Source: Allobosea sp. OK403 (GTDB taxonomy: Bacteria > Pseudomonadota > Alphaproteobacteria > Rhizobiales > Beijerinckiaceae). From it: 64,000 nucleotides of DNA. The stretch covers positions 1,054,001 through 1,118,000 of the forward strand of contig NZ_FOQV01000001.1 of the NCBI RefSeq assembly GCF_900113835.1, given 5' to 3'. The position numbers were made by a program, and so were the translations under genes. The notes beneath the pieces were generated by a model. That model was not told the DNA's origin, searched no databases, and saw nothing but the letters and a program-made list of their open reading frames with translations. Positions 19,783-32,805 of the stretch are shown here, one piece after another; within the stretch, counting starts at the first letter, position 1, and the number at the start of each line of letters is the position of its first letter.

Positions 19783-19873
19783 CGATGCGGTGGGGTTTAA
19801 GGCCTGGCGCCGCCGCCATCAAGCGCCGAGATGGAGCGAATCTCCCGCTTCTCCCCTTTTCACGCTCCGCTCA

Positions 19874-19906
19874 AAGAAAAAGCCGCCGACGCTGAACGCC
19901 GGCGGC
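19874..19906 (-). terminator. Intrinsic terminator of lon
   Basis: On the minus strand GCCGCCG and CGGCGGC (19900-19906 and 19882-19888) form a perfect 7-bp stem, followed by TTTTTCTTT (19881-19874). It starts 21 bp after the lon stop codon. Confidence 0.88.
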
Positions 19907-19927
19907 TCCCTGGTAACGTTATTCGCC

Positions 19928-22357
<2,430 letters not shown>

Positions 22358-22496
22358 GACTTGTCCTTTGTGGTTGCGCCAGGCCTACCCCCAAATGGGC
22401 GGAGCCACCTGACGTATGCGGCCGAGACGACTATCGCCACGTCCGCCCTCGCGCATCACACCCTCGATAGGCATGCGACTCTCGCAAGTGCACCTA

Positions 22497-22525
22497 AAGT
22501 GGAGACTTCCTCGCCGGCTTTCAAG
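22497..22525 (-). promoter_or_regulatory. Candidate RpoH (sigma-32) promoter of lon
   Basis: On the minus strand CTTGAAA (22525-22519) is followed after 14 nt by CTCCACTT (22504-22497), close to the sigma-32 consensus CTTGAAA-N14-CCCCATNT. It lies 140 bp upstream of the lon ATG. lon is heat-shock controlled in many proteobacteria. Not experimentally supported here. Confidence 0.55.
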
Positions 22526-22599
22526 CGAGCCTTCGAGGCATCCCCAGGTTGGATTGTCGCGGGGTGAAACAGACGACCGCCCAACCTGACCCACGACGC

Positions 22600-22626
22600 A
22601 AAACGCGCGCCAACAGGCGCGCGTTT
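22600..22626 (-). terminator. Intrinsic terminator of clpX
   Basis: AAACGCGCGCC (22601-22611) and GGCGCGCGTTT (22616-22626) make a perfect 11-bp stem with a 4-nt loop, 28 bp after the clpX stop. On the minus strand the 3' arm ends in TTTT. The T tract is short, so efficiency is uncertain. Confidence 0.7.
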
Positions 22627-22654
22627 GCAATGTCTTGGGTGCTTGGCGGGCATC

Positions 22655-23923
<1,269 letters not shown>

Positions 23924-24208
23924 CGTCCATCTCCATTCTCGGAGCCGGACGACCACATCAGCCTGAGCGGATGCAACCGTCGTCTCTCCGTCATTAATAG
24001 ACGCTCAGATCACGATCATTAGGTTAACGCCCTGTTCCGGAACACCCGGTGGACAGAGCCGACCCAAAACCGGACCGTTTAGGAGCGCCAATCCGCTCGC
24101 CCGATTCCCCATGCAAACATGGGGCCGGTCCCCTTGCAATATGGGCGCTTAAAGCCGCCGCGCCAACCCACAGGCAACGGGGCGGCTGGTCGCAGCCCAC
24201 GCGGCCGA

Positions 24209-24835
24209 TCAGGCCGTCGCGTCTTCCGGCCGCTTGTCGATGACTTTGTCGATCAGGCCGAAATCGCGCGCCGCCTCGGCGGTCATGAAATTGTCGCGCT
24301 CCAGCGCCGCTTCGATGTCGGCATAGGAGCGGCCAGTGTGCTTGACGTAGATCTCGTTCAGCCGGCGCTTCAGGCTCTCGACCTCGCGGGCGTGGATCAG
24401 GATGTCGGTGACCTGACCCTGGAAGCCGCCCGAGGGCTGGTGGACCATGATGCGGGCGTTGGGCAGCGCAAAACGCATGTCCTTGGCGCCGGCGGTGAGC
24501 AGCAGCGAGCCCATCGAGGCGGCCTGGCCGACGCACAAAGTCGTGACCGGGCAGCGGATGAACTGCATCGTGTCGTAGATCGACATGCCCGACGTCACCA
24601 CGCCACCGGGCGAGTTGATGTAGAAGGAGATTTCCTTCTTGGGATTCTCGGCCTCGAGGAAGAGGAGCTGCGCCACGATCAGCGAGGCGGAGTAATCCTC
24701 GACCGGACCGGTCAGGAAGATGATGCGCTCGCGTAGCAGCCGCGAATAGATATCGAAGGCGCGCTCGCCACGGCTGGACTGCTCGACCACCATCGGGACG
24801 AGATTGTTGTAGGTCTCGATCGGATCGCGCAGCAT
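24209..24835 (-). CDS. clpP: ATP-dependent Clp protease proteolytic subunit ClpP
   Basis: Serine protease forming the double-heptamer chamber used by ClpX and ClpA. In the 208-residue protein the catalytic triad is Ser107 (GQAASMGS), His132 (MVHQPSGG) and Asp181 (LERDNFM), at usual spacing. The N terminus [19 protein letters not shown] contains the short propeptide. It is followed by clpX and preceded by tig, the usual proteobacterial order; the tig terminator separates it from tig, so it should have its own promoter. Confidence 0.98.
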   Translation of the reverse strand: MLRDPIETYNNLVPMVVEQSSRGERAFDIYSRLLRERIIFLTGPVEDYSASLIVAQLLFLEAENPKKEISFYINSPGGVVTSGMSIYDTMQFIRCPVTTLCVGQAASMGSLLLTAGAKDMRFALPNARIMVHQPSGGFQGQVTDILIHAREVESLKRRLNEIYVKHTGRSYADIEAALERDNFMTAEAARDFGLIDKVIDKRPEDATA

Positions 24836-24929
24836 GAAAATCGTCCTTGGGTGGCAGCGCCGGATTCGGCGGATGGAGAATCAGCGAATGTCTCGGAGGA
24901 CACCCACATAAGCACGGCAAAGGCGGCTG

Positions 24930-24967
24930 AAAAGAGAAGCGCCGCCCAGCATGAAGCCCGGCGGCGC
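24930..24967 (-). terminator. Intrinsic terminator of tig
   Basis: On the minus strand GCGCCGCC (24967-24960) pairs with GGCGGCGC (24946-24939), followed by TTCTCTTTT (24938-24930). It lies 27 bp after the tig stop and before clpP. Confidence 0.85.
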
Positions 24968-24994
24968 GAATATTGCGATTAAGGTTGCCGACAA

Positions 24995-26434
24995 TCAGGC
25001 CGAAGCGTCTTCGGCCTTGTCCTCGCCCTTGGCGTCAGCCTTCTTGGCCTTCTTGGCGGCCTTCTTCGGCTTGGCCTCGGCAGTCTCATCCGCCTCCTCG
25101 TCGGCGTAGAGCGCTTCGCGCGTAACGCTCTGATCCTCGACCTTCACCTGCTCCAGCAGGTGGTCGACGACCTTTTCCTCGAAGATCGGGGCACGGATCT
25201 CGGCCAGGGCCTGCGGGTTCTTCTGGTAGAACTCCCAGACCTGCTTCTCCTGGCCGGGAAACTGGCGGGCGCGTTCGACCAGGGCCTTGGTGACCTCGTC
25301 ATCCGAGATCTGGACCTTGGCCTTCTCGCCGATCTCGGCCAGCACGAGGCCGAGGCGAACCCGGCGCTCGGCGATCTTGCGATAGTCGGCCTTCGCGGCC
25401 TCTTCGGTCGTGCCCTCGTCCTCGAAGGACTTCTTGGCTTCCTTCATGTCGACTTCGACATGGCTCCAGACGCTGGCGAACTCCTGCTCGACCAGGGTCG
25501 GCGGCAATTCGAAGGTGTATTTCGCGTCGAGCGCATCGAGCAGGCTCTTCTTCAGCTTGCGGCGCGACTGCTCGCCGAAATCGCGGCCGATCTGCTCGCG
25601 GATCGCGGTCTTCAGCGCATCGAGCGACTCCATGCCGAAGGCCTTGGCGAGCTCGTCGTCGATCTTGACGGCCTCGGGCGCCTGCACCTCGGTGACCGTG
25701 ACCTCGAACTCGGCCGGCTTACCGGCAAGATGGGTCGCGGTGTAGTTCTCGGGGAAGGTCACCTTGACCGTGCGGGTCTCGCCGGCCTTGGCGCCTTCGA
25801 GCTGCTCCTCGAAACCGGGGATGAACTGGCCGGCGCCGAGATCGAGCGGGATGCCCTCGCCCGTGCCACCGTCGAAGGGCTTGCCCTCGAGCGTGCCGAC
25901 GAAGGAGATCATCAAGCGGTCGCCGCTGGCGGCCTTGGCCTTCTCGCCCTTGTTCGAATAGGTGCGGTTCTGGCCGGCCATGCGCTCCAACGCAGCGTCG
26001 ACATCGGCGTCAGGCACCTCGGCGACGGGCTTGGTCAGCGACACGTCCGACAGGTCGGCGAGCTCGATCTTCGGCAGAACCTCGAGCGCGACGGTGAAGG
26101 CGAGGTCGCCTTTGGCCTCCATCGCGGCCTCGATCTCGTCCTTGTTCTCGGGGAAGCGGATCTGCGGCTCGAAGGCGAGCTTCAGGCCGTTATCGGTGAC
26201 GATCTTCTGGTTCGCCTCGTTGACCGCGTTCTGCAGCACGTCGGACATGACCGAGCGGCCATAGAGACGGCGCAGATGGGCGACCGGCACCTTGCCGGGG
26301 CGGAAGCCATTGATCTTGGCCTTGCCCTGCAGGCCCTGAAGGCCGTCATCGAGCCTGGATTTGAGGTCGGCGGCATTCAACACCACCTGAAACTCGCGCT
26401 TGAGGCCCTGGGACAGGGTTTCGGTCACGTTCAT
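24995..26434 (-). CDS. tig: Trigger factor
   Basis: Ribosome-associated folding chaperone with peptidyl-prolyl isomerase activity. The 479-residue protein has an N-terminal ribosome-binding domain with the signature GFRPGKVP (residues about 43-50), a central FKBP-type PPIase domain (about 160-245), and a C-terminal helical chaperone domain. It ends in a Lys/Ala/Glu-rich tail ([23 protein letters not shown], last ~30 residues), longer than the E. coli protein (432) and typical of alphaproteobacteria. It is the first gene of the tig-clpP-clpX cluster. Confidence 0.98.
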   Translation of the reverse strand: MNVTETLSQGLKREFQVVLNAADLKSRLDDGLQGLQGKAKINGFRPGKVPVAHLRRLYGRSVMSDVLQNAVNEANQKIVTDNGLKLAFEPQIRFPENKDEIEAAMEAKGDLAFTVALEVLPKIELADLSDVSLTKPVAEVPDADVDAALERMAGQNRTYSNKGEKAKAASGDRLMISFVGTLEGKPFDGGTGEGIPLDLGAGQFIPGFEEQLEGAKAGETRTVKVTFPENYTATHLAGKPAEFEVTVTEVQAPEAVKIDDELAKAFGMESLDALKTAIREQIGRDFGEQSRRKLKKSLLDALDAKYTFELPPTLVEQEFASVWSHVEVDMKEAKKSFEDEGTTEEAAKADYRKIAERRVRLGLVLAEIGEKAKVQISDDEVTKALVERARQFPGQEKQVWEFYQKNPQALAEIRAPIFEEKVVDHLLEQVKVEDQSVTREALYADEEADETAEAKPKKAAKKAKKADAKGEDKAEDASA

Positions 26435-26576
26435 CGTTTTCGATCCGCCAACAGCGTTACTTCAATGTCCAAAGCGCGACGCCGAGTGACCGTCGCCGCG
26501 CTCGCGAAATCCATTTTTCTTCAGCGAACGATTCCCGCGCCACGACGCTAACGTCATGATGCGATCGCACGCCTGC

Positions 26577-26661
26577 TGGTGCGGGCGGAGGGACTCGAAC
26601 CCCCACGACTTTCGCCGCTGGTACCTAAAACCAGTGCGTCTACCAATTCCGCCACGCCCGC
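26577..26661 (-). tRNA. tRNA-Leu (anticodon TAG)
   Basis: An 85-nt class II tRNA with a long variable arm. The acceptor is GCGGGCG/CGCCCGC, the anticodon stem CTGGT/ACCAG has loop TTTAGGT (anticodon TAG), the variable arm CGGCGAAAGTCG, the T arm GGGGGTTCGAGTCCCTC, and the CCA end is encoded at 26577-26579. Confidence 0.97.
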
Positions 26662-26862
26662 CGGCCCGATAGCGCTGCACGCGAGCAAACGCGGCGCGGC
26701 CATCGTTGGGCCGCGGTGCTATACGCATTTCGAGCAGGCCATGCAGCAAAAAAATGCGACGTTTCTGCGAAGGTCGCCCTGCCGCGCCGTATCGCGACAC
26801 ATCGCTAGGCCATGCGAAGGCCGCCTCTCGCCAGATCGCGCGCCACAGATTATGCCGGGCGC

Positions 26863-28311
26863 ATGACCGACAAAGGCCTTCCTCCCTCCTCGCGATCACC
26901 CCTTATGCCGACAAGGCGCGCCACGCTCGCCGGCCTTGGCGCTGCGACGACGATCGCGCTTGCCGGCCGGGCCTCGTCCCAGGCCAAACCGCCAGCTAGC
27001 CCAGCCGGAGCCGAGCCGCCATTGAGCCTGCTGGTTGCAGCCCCCGGCAAGGCGCGTTTGCGGCCGGCGCCGGCCGGTGAGACCGACATCCTCGCGCTGA
27101 ACGGGGCGTCTCCAGGCCCGGCGCTGCGAATCAAGCTGGGCGAGACGCTGCGCCTCAAGCTCGACAACCGAACCGCCCTGCCGCTGTCCCTGCATTGGCA
27201 AGGCTTGCGTGGCGCGGCCGCCATGGACGGGGTCGGCGGCTTCGGCCAGCCGCCGGTCGCTCCAGGCGCAAGCTTCGAATACAGGCTGACGCCGCCGGAT
27301 GCCGGCACCTTCCTCTATCGGCCGCTGCTCGTCGGCGGCTCGTCCGAGCCGGCCGGCAGGGGCCTTGGCGGATTGCTCATCGTCGAGGAGGCGGAGCCGC
27401 TGGCGGTGGACCTGGATCTGCCGGTGATGGTCGCGGATTGGCTGCTCGGCGACGACCACGCCATTCGCCCCTTTGCCGCGGCAAGCCCCGAGAACGCGGC
27501 CGGAGGCCGGCTCGGAAGCTGGCTGACGGTCAATGGCGCTCCGCCGCCGCAGCGCGTCGCGGTCGCTCCGGGCGCGCGCGTCCGCCTGCGCCTCGCCAAT
27601 GCCTGCAACGCCAGGATCATGCGGTTGCGCTTCGACGGGGTGAAGGCCTCGGTCGTTGCCGTCGACGGGCAGCCGACCGACACCTTCGAGCCGGTGCGCG
27701 CGCAACTGCCCTTCGCGCCGGGCACGCGCTACGATCTGATCGTCGACATGCCCGAGGAGCCGGGCGCGACCGCGATCGTGACCGCCTTGATCGGCGCCGG
27801 CGTGCCGCTTGTCCGGCTGGTGGCCGAGGGCGCAAAGAAAGCCGCCGCGACCGCGCCTGCCGCGCTGAAACCCAACGCAACGCTTCCCGCCGCTGTGCGC
27901 CTCCAGGATGCGGTCCGCCCCCAGATCGTCATCGAGGGCGGGGCGAAGGTCATGCCCGAGCTCAAGCTGGATCTCACCGGCCTCGATCTCTCCAAACCCT
28001 GGCGGATCAATGGCGGCGTTGGGGACGCCAGCAAGCCGCTCGTCAGCGTCAAGCGCGGCACGCCGATCGTGCTCGCAATCGAAAACAAGACGGCCTTCCT
28101 CCAGCCGATCCATGTGCATGGCCACTGCTTCCGGCTGCTGCACCCGCTCGACGATGGCTGGGAGCCCTATTTCATGGACACGGTGCAGATTCCCGACGGC
28201 AAGCGGCTGCACATTGCCTTCATCGCCGAGAATCCGGGGCGCTGGATGATCTCCTCGACGGTCCTGGAGCGCTTCGATCTCGGGCTCTGGACCTGGTTCG
28301 AGGTGACGTGA
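26863..28311 (+). CDS. Multicopper-oxidase-fold protein lacking most copper ligands
   Basis: The 482-residue protein has a Tat-type signal (PTRRATLAGLGAATTIALAG), so it is exported folded. The three cupredoxin domains align well with laccase-like oxidases, for example AMDGVGGF and PDAGTFLYRP. However, HWHG reads HWQG, the WYHSH motif reads LYRPL, and the C-terminal HCHxxxH block with the type 1 copper Cys reads SSTVLERFD. Only HVHGH in the third motif persists. It therefore probably does not oxidise substrates and may be structural, as with SufI/FtsP. ATG at 26905 is an alternative start. It is coupled to the DoxX-like gene by GTGA overlap. Confidence 0.8.
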   Translation: MTDKGLPPSSRSPLMPTRRATLAGLGAATTIALAGRASSQAKPPASPAGAEPPLSLLVAAPGKARLRPAPAGETDILALNGASPGPALRIKLGETLRLKLDNRTALPLSLHWQGLRGAAAMDGVGGFGQPPVAPGASFEYRLTPPDAGTFLYRPLLVGGSSEPAGRGLGGLLIVEEAEPLAVDLDLPVMVADWLLGDDHAIRPFAAASPENAAGGRLGSWLTVNGAPPPQRVAVAPGARVRLRLANACNARIMRLRFDGVKASVVAVDGQPTDTFEPVRAQLPFAPGTRYDLIVDMPEEPGATAIVTALIGAGVPLVRLVAEGAKKAAATAPAALKPNATLPAAVRLQDAVRPQIVIEGGAKVMPELKLDLTGLDLSKPWRINGGVGDASKPLVSVKRGTPIVLAIENKTAFLQPIHVHGHCFRLLHPLDDGWEPYFMDTVQIPDGKRLHIAFIAENPGRWMISSTVLERFDLGLWTWFEVT

Positions 28312-28706
28312 AGCCGCGCGCCGCGATGCGCTGGCTGATGGCAGCGTTCTATCTTGCCGCCGGCTTGTTGCATTTGCGCTCGCCCGCAGCCTTCCTGCCG
28401 ATCATGCCGGACTGGGTGCCGGCGCCGCGCGAGGTTGTCATCCTGACAGGTGTGGCGGAAATTCTCGGCGCCGCGGGCTTGCTGGTCCCGAGCCTGCGCA
28501 AAGCGGCAGGCATCGGACTGGCGCTCTACGCACTCTGCGTCTTTCCAGCCAACATCAAGCACGCCATGGAAGCCATTGTAGTTCCGGGGCTGCCGACGAG
28601 CTGGTGGTATCACGCCCCCAGGCTGGCATTGCAGCCGATTCTGATCTGGTGGGCGCTGTTCTGCTCCGGAGCGATCGCTTGGCCGGCGCGACAGCAAGAG
28701 TCCTGA
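28308..28706 (+). CDS. DoxX-like small membrane protein
   Basis: A 132-residue integral membrane protein with about four helices. The pattern RWLMAAFYLAAGLLHL followed by ILTGVAEILGAAGLLVP fits the DoxX/DoxD-like family, small membrane proteins often linked to redox functions. The GTG at 28308 overlaps the stop of the upstream gene (GTGA) and has GAGG 4 nt upstream; ATG at 28326 is possible but lacks a ribosome site. Coupling suggests it works with the exported copper-less oxidase-fold protein. It is convergent with gntK, 4 bp apart. Confidence 0.72.
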   Translation: MKPRAAMRWLMAAFYLAAGLLHLRSPAAFLPIMPDWVPAPREVVILTGVAEILGAAGLLVPSLRKAAGIGLALYALCVFPANIKHAMEAIVVPGLPTSWWYHAPRLALQPILIWWALFCSGAIAWPARQQES

Positions 28707-28710
28707 CCGG

Positions 28711-29253
28711 TCAATTCAAACCAAATCTCGTCAAACCAAGTTTCGTCAGCACCGCGCGCTCGATCTCATCCTTCGGCAGCTCGACCGGCATCACCAGCGG
28801 GCGCTCATCCTCGCCGGGCTCCTCCAGCGCGGCGAACTGGCTGTCGAGCAGCGCGGGCGGCATGAAATGATGCTGGCGCGCCGCCATGCGCGCACCGATC
28901 AACTCGCGCGAGCCCTTGAGGTAGACCAGGGCGACATCGGGCCGATCGCCGATGATGATGCGGCGATAGGCCCGCTTCAGCGCCGAACAGGTGACGATGC
29001 CATTCTTGCCCGCAGCGCGAAGCTCGTCGATCCAGGTGGCGATGGCAGCGAGCCAGGGCTTGCGGTCCTCGTCGTTCAAAGGCGTGCCGCCCGCCATCTT
29101 GGCGACATTCTGCGGCGGGTGGAACGAATCGGCATCGCGGAACGGCCAGCCCAGATGCTCGGCCAGACGCTCGCCCAGCGAGGTCTTGCCCGAGCTCGCG
29201 ACGCCCATGACGACGATGACGGCGGGCCCGCCGCCCTTCTCCGAGTTGCTCAT
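28711..29253 (-). CDS. gntK: Gluconokinase
   Basis: Phosphorylates D-gluconate to 6-phosphogluconate with ATP. The 180-residue protein has P-loop GVASSGKTS (residues 17-25) and the family motifs RDADSFHPPQNVAKM and CSALKRAYRR. Length is normal. Downstream of gnd on the same strand (6-bp gap), so the operon converts gluconate into pentose phosphate in two steps. Confidence 0.93.
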   Translation of the reverse strand: MSNSEKGGGPAVIVVMGVASSGKTSLGERLAEHLGWPFRDADSFHPPQNVAKMAGGTPLNDEDRKPWLAAIATWIDELRAAGKNGIVTCSALKRAYRRIIIGDRPDVALVYLKGSRELIGARMAARQHHFMPPALLDSQFAALEEPGEDERPLVMPVELPKDEIERAVLTKLGLTRFGLN

Positions 29254-29259
29254 GGCGCG

Positions 29260-30246
29260 TCAGACCGGCTTCTTGGGCTCGACATGGCCGCCGAAGCCGG
29301 CGCGCATGGCCGAGAGCACCTTCTCGGCGAAGGTGTGGTCCTTGCGCGAGCGGAAGCGGGTGTAGAGCGAGGAGGTCAGCACCTCGGCCGGCGTCGCGGT
29401 CTCGATTGCGGCCTGCACCGTCCAGCGCCCCTCGCCCGAATCCGAGACATTGCCGGTATAGGCCGAGAGATCCTCGTCGGCCGCGAGCGCCGACGCCGTC
29501 AGGTCGAGCAGCCAGGAGGTCACGACCGAGCCGCGCCGCCAGACCTCGGAAATCTCGGCGACATCGAAATCGAAGCCGTATTCCGGCGGCAGGCCCTCCT
29601 TGGCGGAAGCGTTGCGCAGCAGGTCGAAGCCCTCGGCGAAGGCCTGCATCATGCCGTATTCAATGCCATTATGGATCATCTTGACGAAATGGCCCGCACC
29701 GACCGGCCCGCAATGGAGGTAGCCCTCCTCGCTGGTCGGATTGCGACCCTCGCGATGGCTGGTCAGGGGGATATCGCCCTTGCCGGGCGCGAGCGCCTTC
29801 AGCAGCGGGTCCAACCGCGCGACAGTCTCCTTGTCGCCGCCGATCATCAGGCAATAGCCGCGCTCCAGCCCATGCACGCCGCCGCTGGTGCCGATATCGA
29901 GATAATGCAGCCCCTTGGTCGAAAGCTCCTGCCCGCGCCGGACATCGTCCTTCCAGAAGGCGTTGCCGCCGTCGATCAGCGTGTCGCCTGCAGACAGCAG
30001 GGCGGACAATTCGGCCAGCGTCGCCTCGGTGATCTCGCCCGCCGGCAGCATGACCCAGATGGCGCGCGGTGCAGCAAGCTTGGCGACCATGTCCTTCAGG
30101 TCGGAGGCGACGACCGCCCCCTTCTCGGCGAGAGCGGCGCCGGGCTTGGGATCACGGTCATAGACCACGCAATCATGCCCGGCCTGCATCAGCCTGCGCA
30201 CGATATTCGCACCCATCCGGCCGAGGCCGACCATTCCTAGCTGCAT
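29260..30246 (-). CDS. gnd: 6-phosphogluconate dehydrogenase, decarboxylating (short form)
   Basis: Oxidatively decarboxylates 6-phosphogluconate to ribulose 5-phosphate. The 328-residue protein is the short GndA/YqeC-like type (about 300-330 residues rather than 470), whose members usually prefer NAD+. The Rossmann motif is [12 protein letters not shown] (residues 4-15), the catalytic region is [18 protein letters not shown] (Lys and Asn near 180-185), and the substrate motif [14 protein letters not shown] lies near residue 118. It is followed by gntK. The LysR gene upstream is on the same strand, 62 bp away, and may be unrelated. Confidence 0.93.
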   Translation of the reverse strand: MQLGMVGLGRMGANIVRRLMQAGHDCVVYDRDPKPGAALAEKGAVVASDLKDMVAKLAAPRAIWVMLPAGEITEATLAELSALLSAGDTLIDGGNAFWKDDVRRGQELSTKGLHYLDIGTSGGVHGLERGYCLMIGGDKETVARLDPLLKALAPGKGDIPLTSHREGRNPTSEEGYLHCGPVGAGHFVKMIHNGIEYGMMQAFAEGFDLLRNASAKEGLPPEYGFDFDVAEISEVWRRGSVVTSWLLDLTASALAADEDLSAYTGNVSDSGEGRWTVQAAIETATPAEVLTSSLYTRFRSRKDHTFAEKVLSAMRAGFGGHVEPKKPV

Positions 30247-30308
30247 CGCTTCAACCCTTCATGGCCGGGGGCATCTCGACCGCCGGTCCGTTTCATGGCG
30301 CATCTTGT

Positions 30309-31244
30309 TCACCGAGCTTCTTGCATCCCGACCGCCTCCGCGACAAGCCAGTCGCGCAGCAGAACGAGCGCCGGGTTCGGTGGACGATCCGCCGGGCGGG
30401 TCAGCCAATAGCCGTGCCGGCTGCGAAAGCCGAGCCCCGCCGGGTTGACGAGGCGCCCCCCCGAGAGCTCCTCCACGACCAGCGCGCGCGGTACCAGCGC
30501 CAGCCCCTGCCCCGCGATCGCCGCACGAATGACCAGGGCATAGAAGCCGAAGCGGATCACCCGCTGTGGAACGAGGTCAGCCACGGTATTGGCCTCGGCA
30601 AACTCGCTCCAGCGCAGCGGCGTAGGCGGATGGTCGAGCACCGGAAACCGCGCGATATCCCTGACATCGTCGATCGGCCCGAGGCGCGCCAGAAGGTCCG
30701 GCGCCGCGACCAGCGCGACATCCCGCCCAAACAGATAGTCCGCCTGCTGCCCAGGCCAGTCGCCCTCACCGAAGCGAAAGGTCGCGTCCGCGGCTTCGGC
30801 CGTGCCATGGGCGACGAAGTTGGTGAACTGGACCTCGGTCTCGGGATGCTCCTCGGCGAAGCGCGAGAATCGCGGCACCAGCCAGCGATCGCCAAGGATC
30901 GGCAGCACATGCAGCCTGAGCATCGGCTGCTCCGGGCGAAAACCTGCAACACCGCCGACCGCCGAGGCCAAAGCGACGAGCACATCCCTGGCCGGACCGA
31001 TGAAGGCATGGCCGGCCTCGGTCGGCTCCAGGCCGCGCCGGTTGCGTGCAAACAGGCTCGCACCGACAATCTGCTCGACGCCGCGCAACTGCTTGCTGAC
31101 GGCACTCTGGGTCAGATTCAGTTCGTCGGCCGCGCCCGAGCAGGAGCCATGACGCGCAACCGCCTCGACGACGCGCAGACCCATGGTCGAAGGCAGCCGC
31201 CGTGGCAGCGGCGCCGAGAGGAGCGAGGGTGACTCCGAAAGCAT
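30309..31244 (-). CDS. LysR-family transcriptional regulator
   Basis: In the 311-residue protein the N-terminal winged helix-turn-helix reads VEAVARHGSCSGAADELNLTQSAVSKQLRGVE (quoted as a pattern across residues 25-57; key residues Ala38, Gln46, Ser47). It is followed by an effector-binding domain resembling GcvA-type regulators. The ATG at 31244 is used; ATG at 31184 would omit 20 residues before the HTH. It is divergent from the ArgH-like/ABC transporter operon with an ATTCC-N5-GGAAT palindrome between them, so it probably controls that operon in response to its substrate. Confidence 0.9.
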   Translation of the reverse strand: MLSESPSLLSAPLPRRLPSTMGLRVVEAVARHGSCSGAADELNLTQSAVSKQLRGVEQIVGASLFARNRRGLEPTEAGHAFIGPARDVLVALASAVGGVAGFRPEQPMLRLHVLPILGDRWLVPRFSRFAEEHPETEVQFTNFVAHGTAEAADATFRFGEGDWPGQQADYLFGRDVALVAAPDLLARLGPIDDVRDIARFPVLDHPPTPLRWSEFAEANTVADLVPQRVIRFGFYALVIRAAIAGQGLALVPRALVVEELSGGRLVNPAGLGFRSRHGYWLTRPADRPPNPALVLLRDWLVAEAVGMQEAR

Positions 31245-31283
31245 CGCTCACACTAATCCGCGACGGCCCGCAGCGAAAGAGCT

Positions 31284-31298
31284 ATTCCAAAACGGAAT
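31284..31298. promoter_or_regulatory. Candidate LysR operator
   Basis: The perfect palindrome ATTCC-AAAAC-GGAAT fits the T-N11-A rule of LysR-type binding sites. It lies 40 bp upstream of the LysR start and 83 bp upstream of the ArgH-like start. Confidence 0.5.
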
Positions 31299-31380
31299 GG
31301 TCGTCGGAAATCATCTCCTTTGCCGGCGCAAACGCATGCGCACTAACCTGCCTGGCGTTACGTCAAAGCGGAGAGCCAGC

Positions 31381-32805
31381 GTGAACCAGCCATTGCGCCT
31401 GTGGGGCGGACGTTTCACCGCCGAGCCTGACCCCGCCTTGACCCGGCTCTCCCGCTCGGAGGCCAGCGATTTCAGCCTCGCGCCCTATGATCTTGCCGGC
31501 TCGCGCGCCCATATCCGCGAGCTCGGCCGCGCCGGCCTGCTCGACAATGCCGAGATCGCCACGATCCAGAAAGAGATCGACGCGGTCGAGAAACTCCATG
31601 CGAAAGGGCTGATCGAGCCCTGGCCGGAGGACGAAGACGTCCAGACCTTCCTCGAGCGCGTCCTGACGCAGCGGCTCGGCCCTCTCGGCGGCAAGATCCG
31701 CGCCGGGCGCTCGCGCAACGACCAGGCCGCCAACGATCTCAAGCTCTTCCTCCGGCACCGCTCCCGCGGGCTGATGAAGGATCTGCTGAGCCTGCAGGAA
31801 GCCCTCATCGCGCAAGCCCGCGAACATGTCGCGACGCCGGCGCCGGGTGTGACGCATCTTCAGGCGGCACAGCCCATCACCTTCGGCCATCATCTGATGG
31901 CCCATGCCCAGGCCTTCGCGCGAGACGCCGAGCGGTTGATCGACTGGGACAGGCGCAACGCCGTCTCCCCGCTCGGCGCCGCTGCGCTGGCGGGTTCAGC
32001 GATCGCGCTCAACCCCGAGCTCGTCGCCGAGGAACTTGGCTATGACGGCTCGTTCGAGAACTCGGTCGATGCCGTCGGCTCGCGCGACCATGTCGCGGAG
32101 TTCCTGTTCGTCACCGCCATGCACGCGGTCAATCTCTCCAGGCTGGCCGAGGAGATCGTGATCTGGTGCACGCAGCCTTATCGCTGGATTTCGCTACATG
32201 ATTCGTTCGCGACCGGATCCTCGATCATGCCGCAGAAGAAGAATCCCGATATCGCCGAACTGACGCGCGGCCGCTCGGCGCGGTTGATCGGCGGGCTCAT
32301 GACGATGCTGGCGGCGCTGAAGAGCCTGCCGCTGTCCTATAACCGTGACCTCGCCGAGGATAAGAACGCCTGTTGCGATGCGGTCGAAGGCTTGGCGCTG
32401 GCGCTTCCCGCCATGGCCGGCCTGGTCGCCACCATGACGGTCAATGTCGCGACCATGCGGGACGCTGCGTCACGAGGTTTTACGCTCGCGACCGAGGTCG
32501 CCGATTTCCTGGCGCGCAGGGGCGTAGCCTTCAGCGAGGCGCATGAGATCACCGGCGCGCTGGTGCGTCTCTGCGAGGAAAAATCCTGCCAGTTGCACGA
32601 GATCGACGATGCCGGGCTAGCCTCGGTCGATCCCCGCCTCACGCCCGATATCAGGGAGCATCTGACATTGGAGGCGGCACTCGATGCGCGTATGGCCAAA
32701 GGTGGCACGTCGCCTGCACGCGTGGCCGAGCAGATCGACCGGCTGACGCAGCGCCTCGCCGTGCAGCGTGACTGGGCCAACGGATACCGGGGACCGCAAC
32801 CATGA
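31381..32805 (+). CDS. Argininosuccinate lyase-like enzyme (aspartase/fumarase superfamily)
   Basis: Members cleave C-N bonds with release of fumarate. The 474-residue protein has LWGGRFT at the N terminus, RSRNDQ near residue 112, THLQAAQP near residue 157, and the superfamily signature GSSIMPQKKNPDIAELTRG near residue 280. It is first in an operon with a complete polar amino acid ABC transporter and is not near arg genes. The substrate may therefore be an imported aspartate or iminodisuccinate-like compound rather than argininosuccinate; EDDS lyase is a known ArgH-like precedent. The GTG at 31381 has GGAG 7 nt upstream. I withhold the symbol argH. Confidence 0.85.
   Translation: MNQPLRLWGGRFTAEPDPALTRLSRSEASDFSLAPYDLAGSRAHIRELGRAGLLDNAEIATIQKEIDAVEKLHAKGLIEPWPEDEDVQTFLERVLTQRLGPLGGKIRAGRSRNDQAANDLKLFLRHRSRGLMKDLLSLQEALIAQAREHVATPAPGVTHLQAAQPITFGHHLMAHAQAFARDAERLIDWDRRNAVSPLGAAALAGSAIALNPELVAEELGYDGSFENSVDAVGSRDHVAEFLFVTAMHAVNLSRLAEEIVIWCTQPYRWISLHDSFATGSSIMPQKKNPDIAELTRGRSARLIGGLMTMLAALKSLPLSYNRDLAEDKNACCDAVEGLALALPAMAGLVATMTVNVATMRDAASRGFTLATEVADFLARRGVAFSEAHEITGALVRLCEEKSCQLHEIDDAGLASVDPRLTPDIREHLTLEAALDARMAKGGTSPARVAEQIDRLTQRLAVQRDWANGYRGPQP

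Noticed and set aside
31381..32805. Naming the lyase argH
   Set aside because: The sequence fits the superfamily, but operon context argues for another substrate; a second argH elsewhere cannot be excluded or confirmed from this window.
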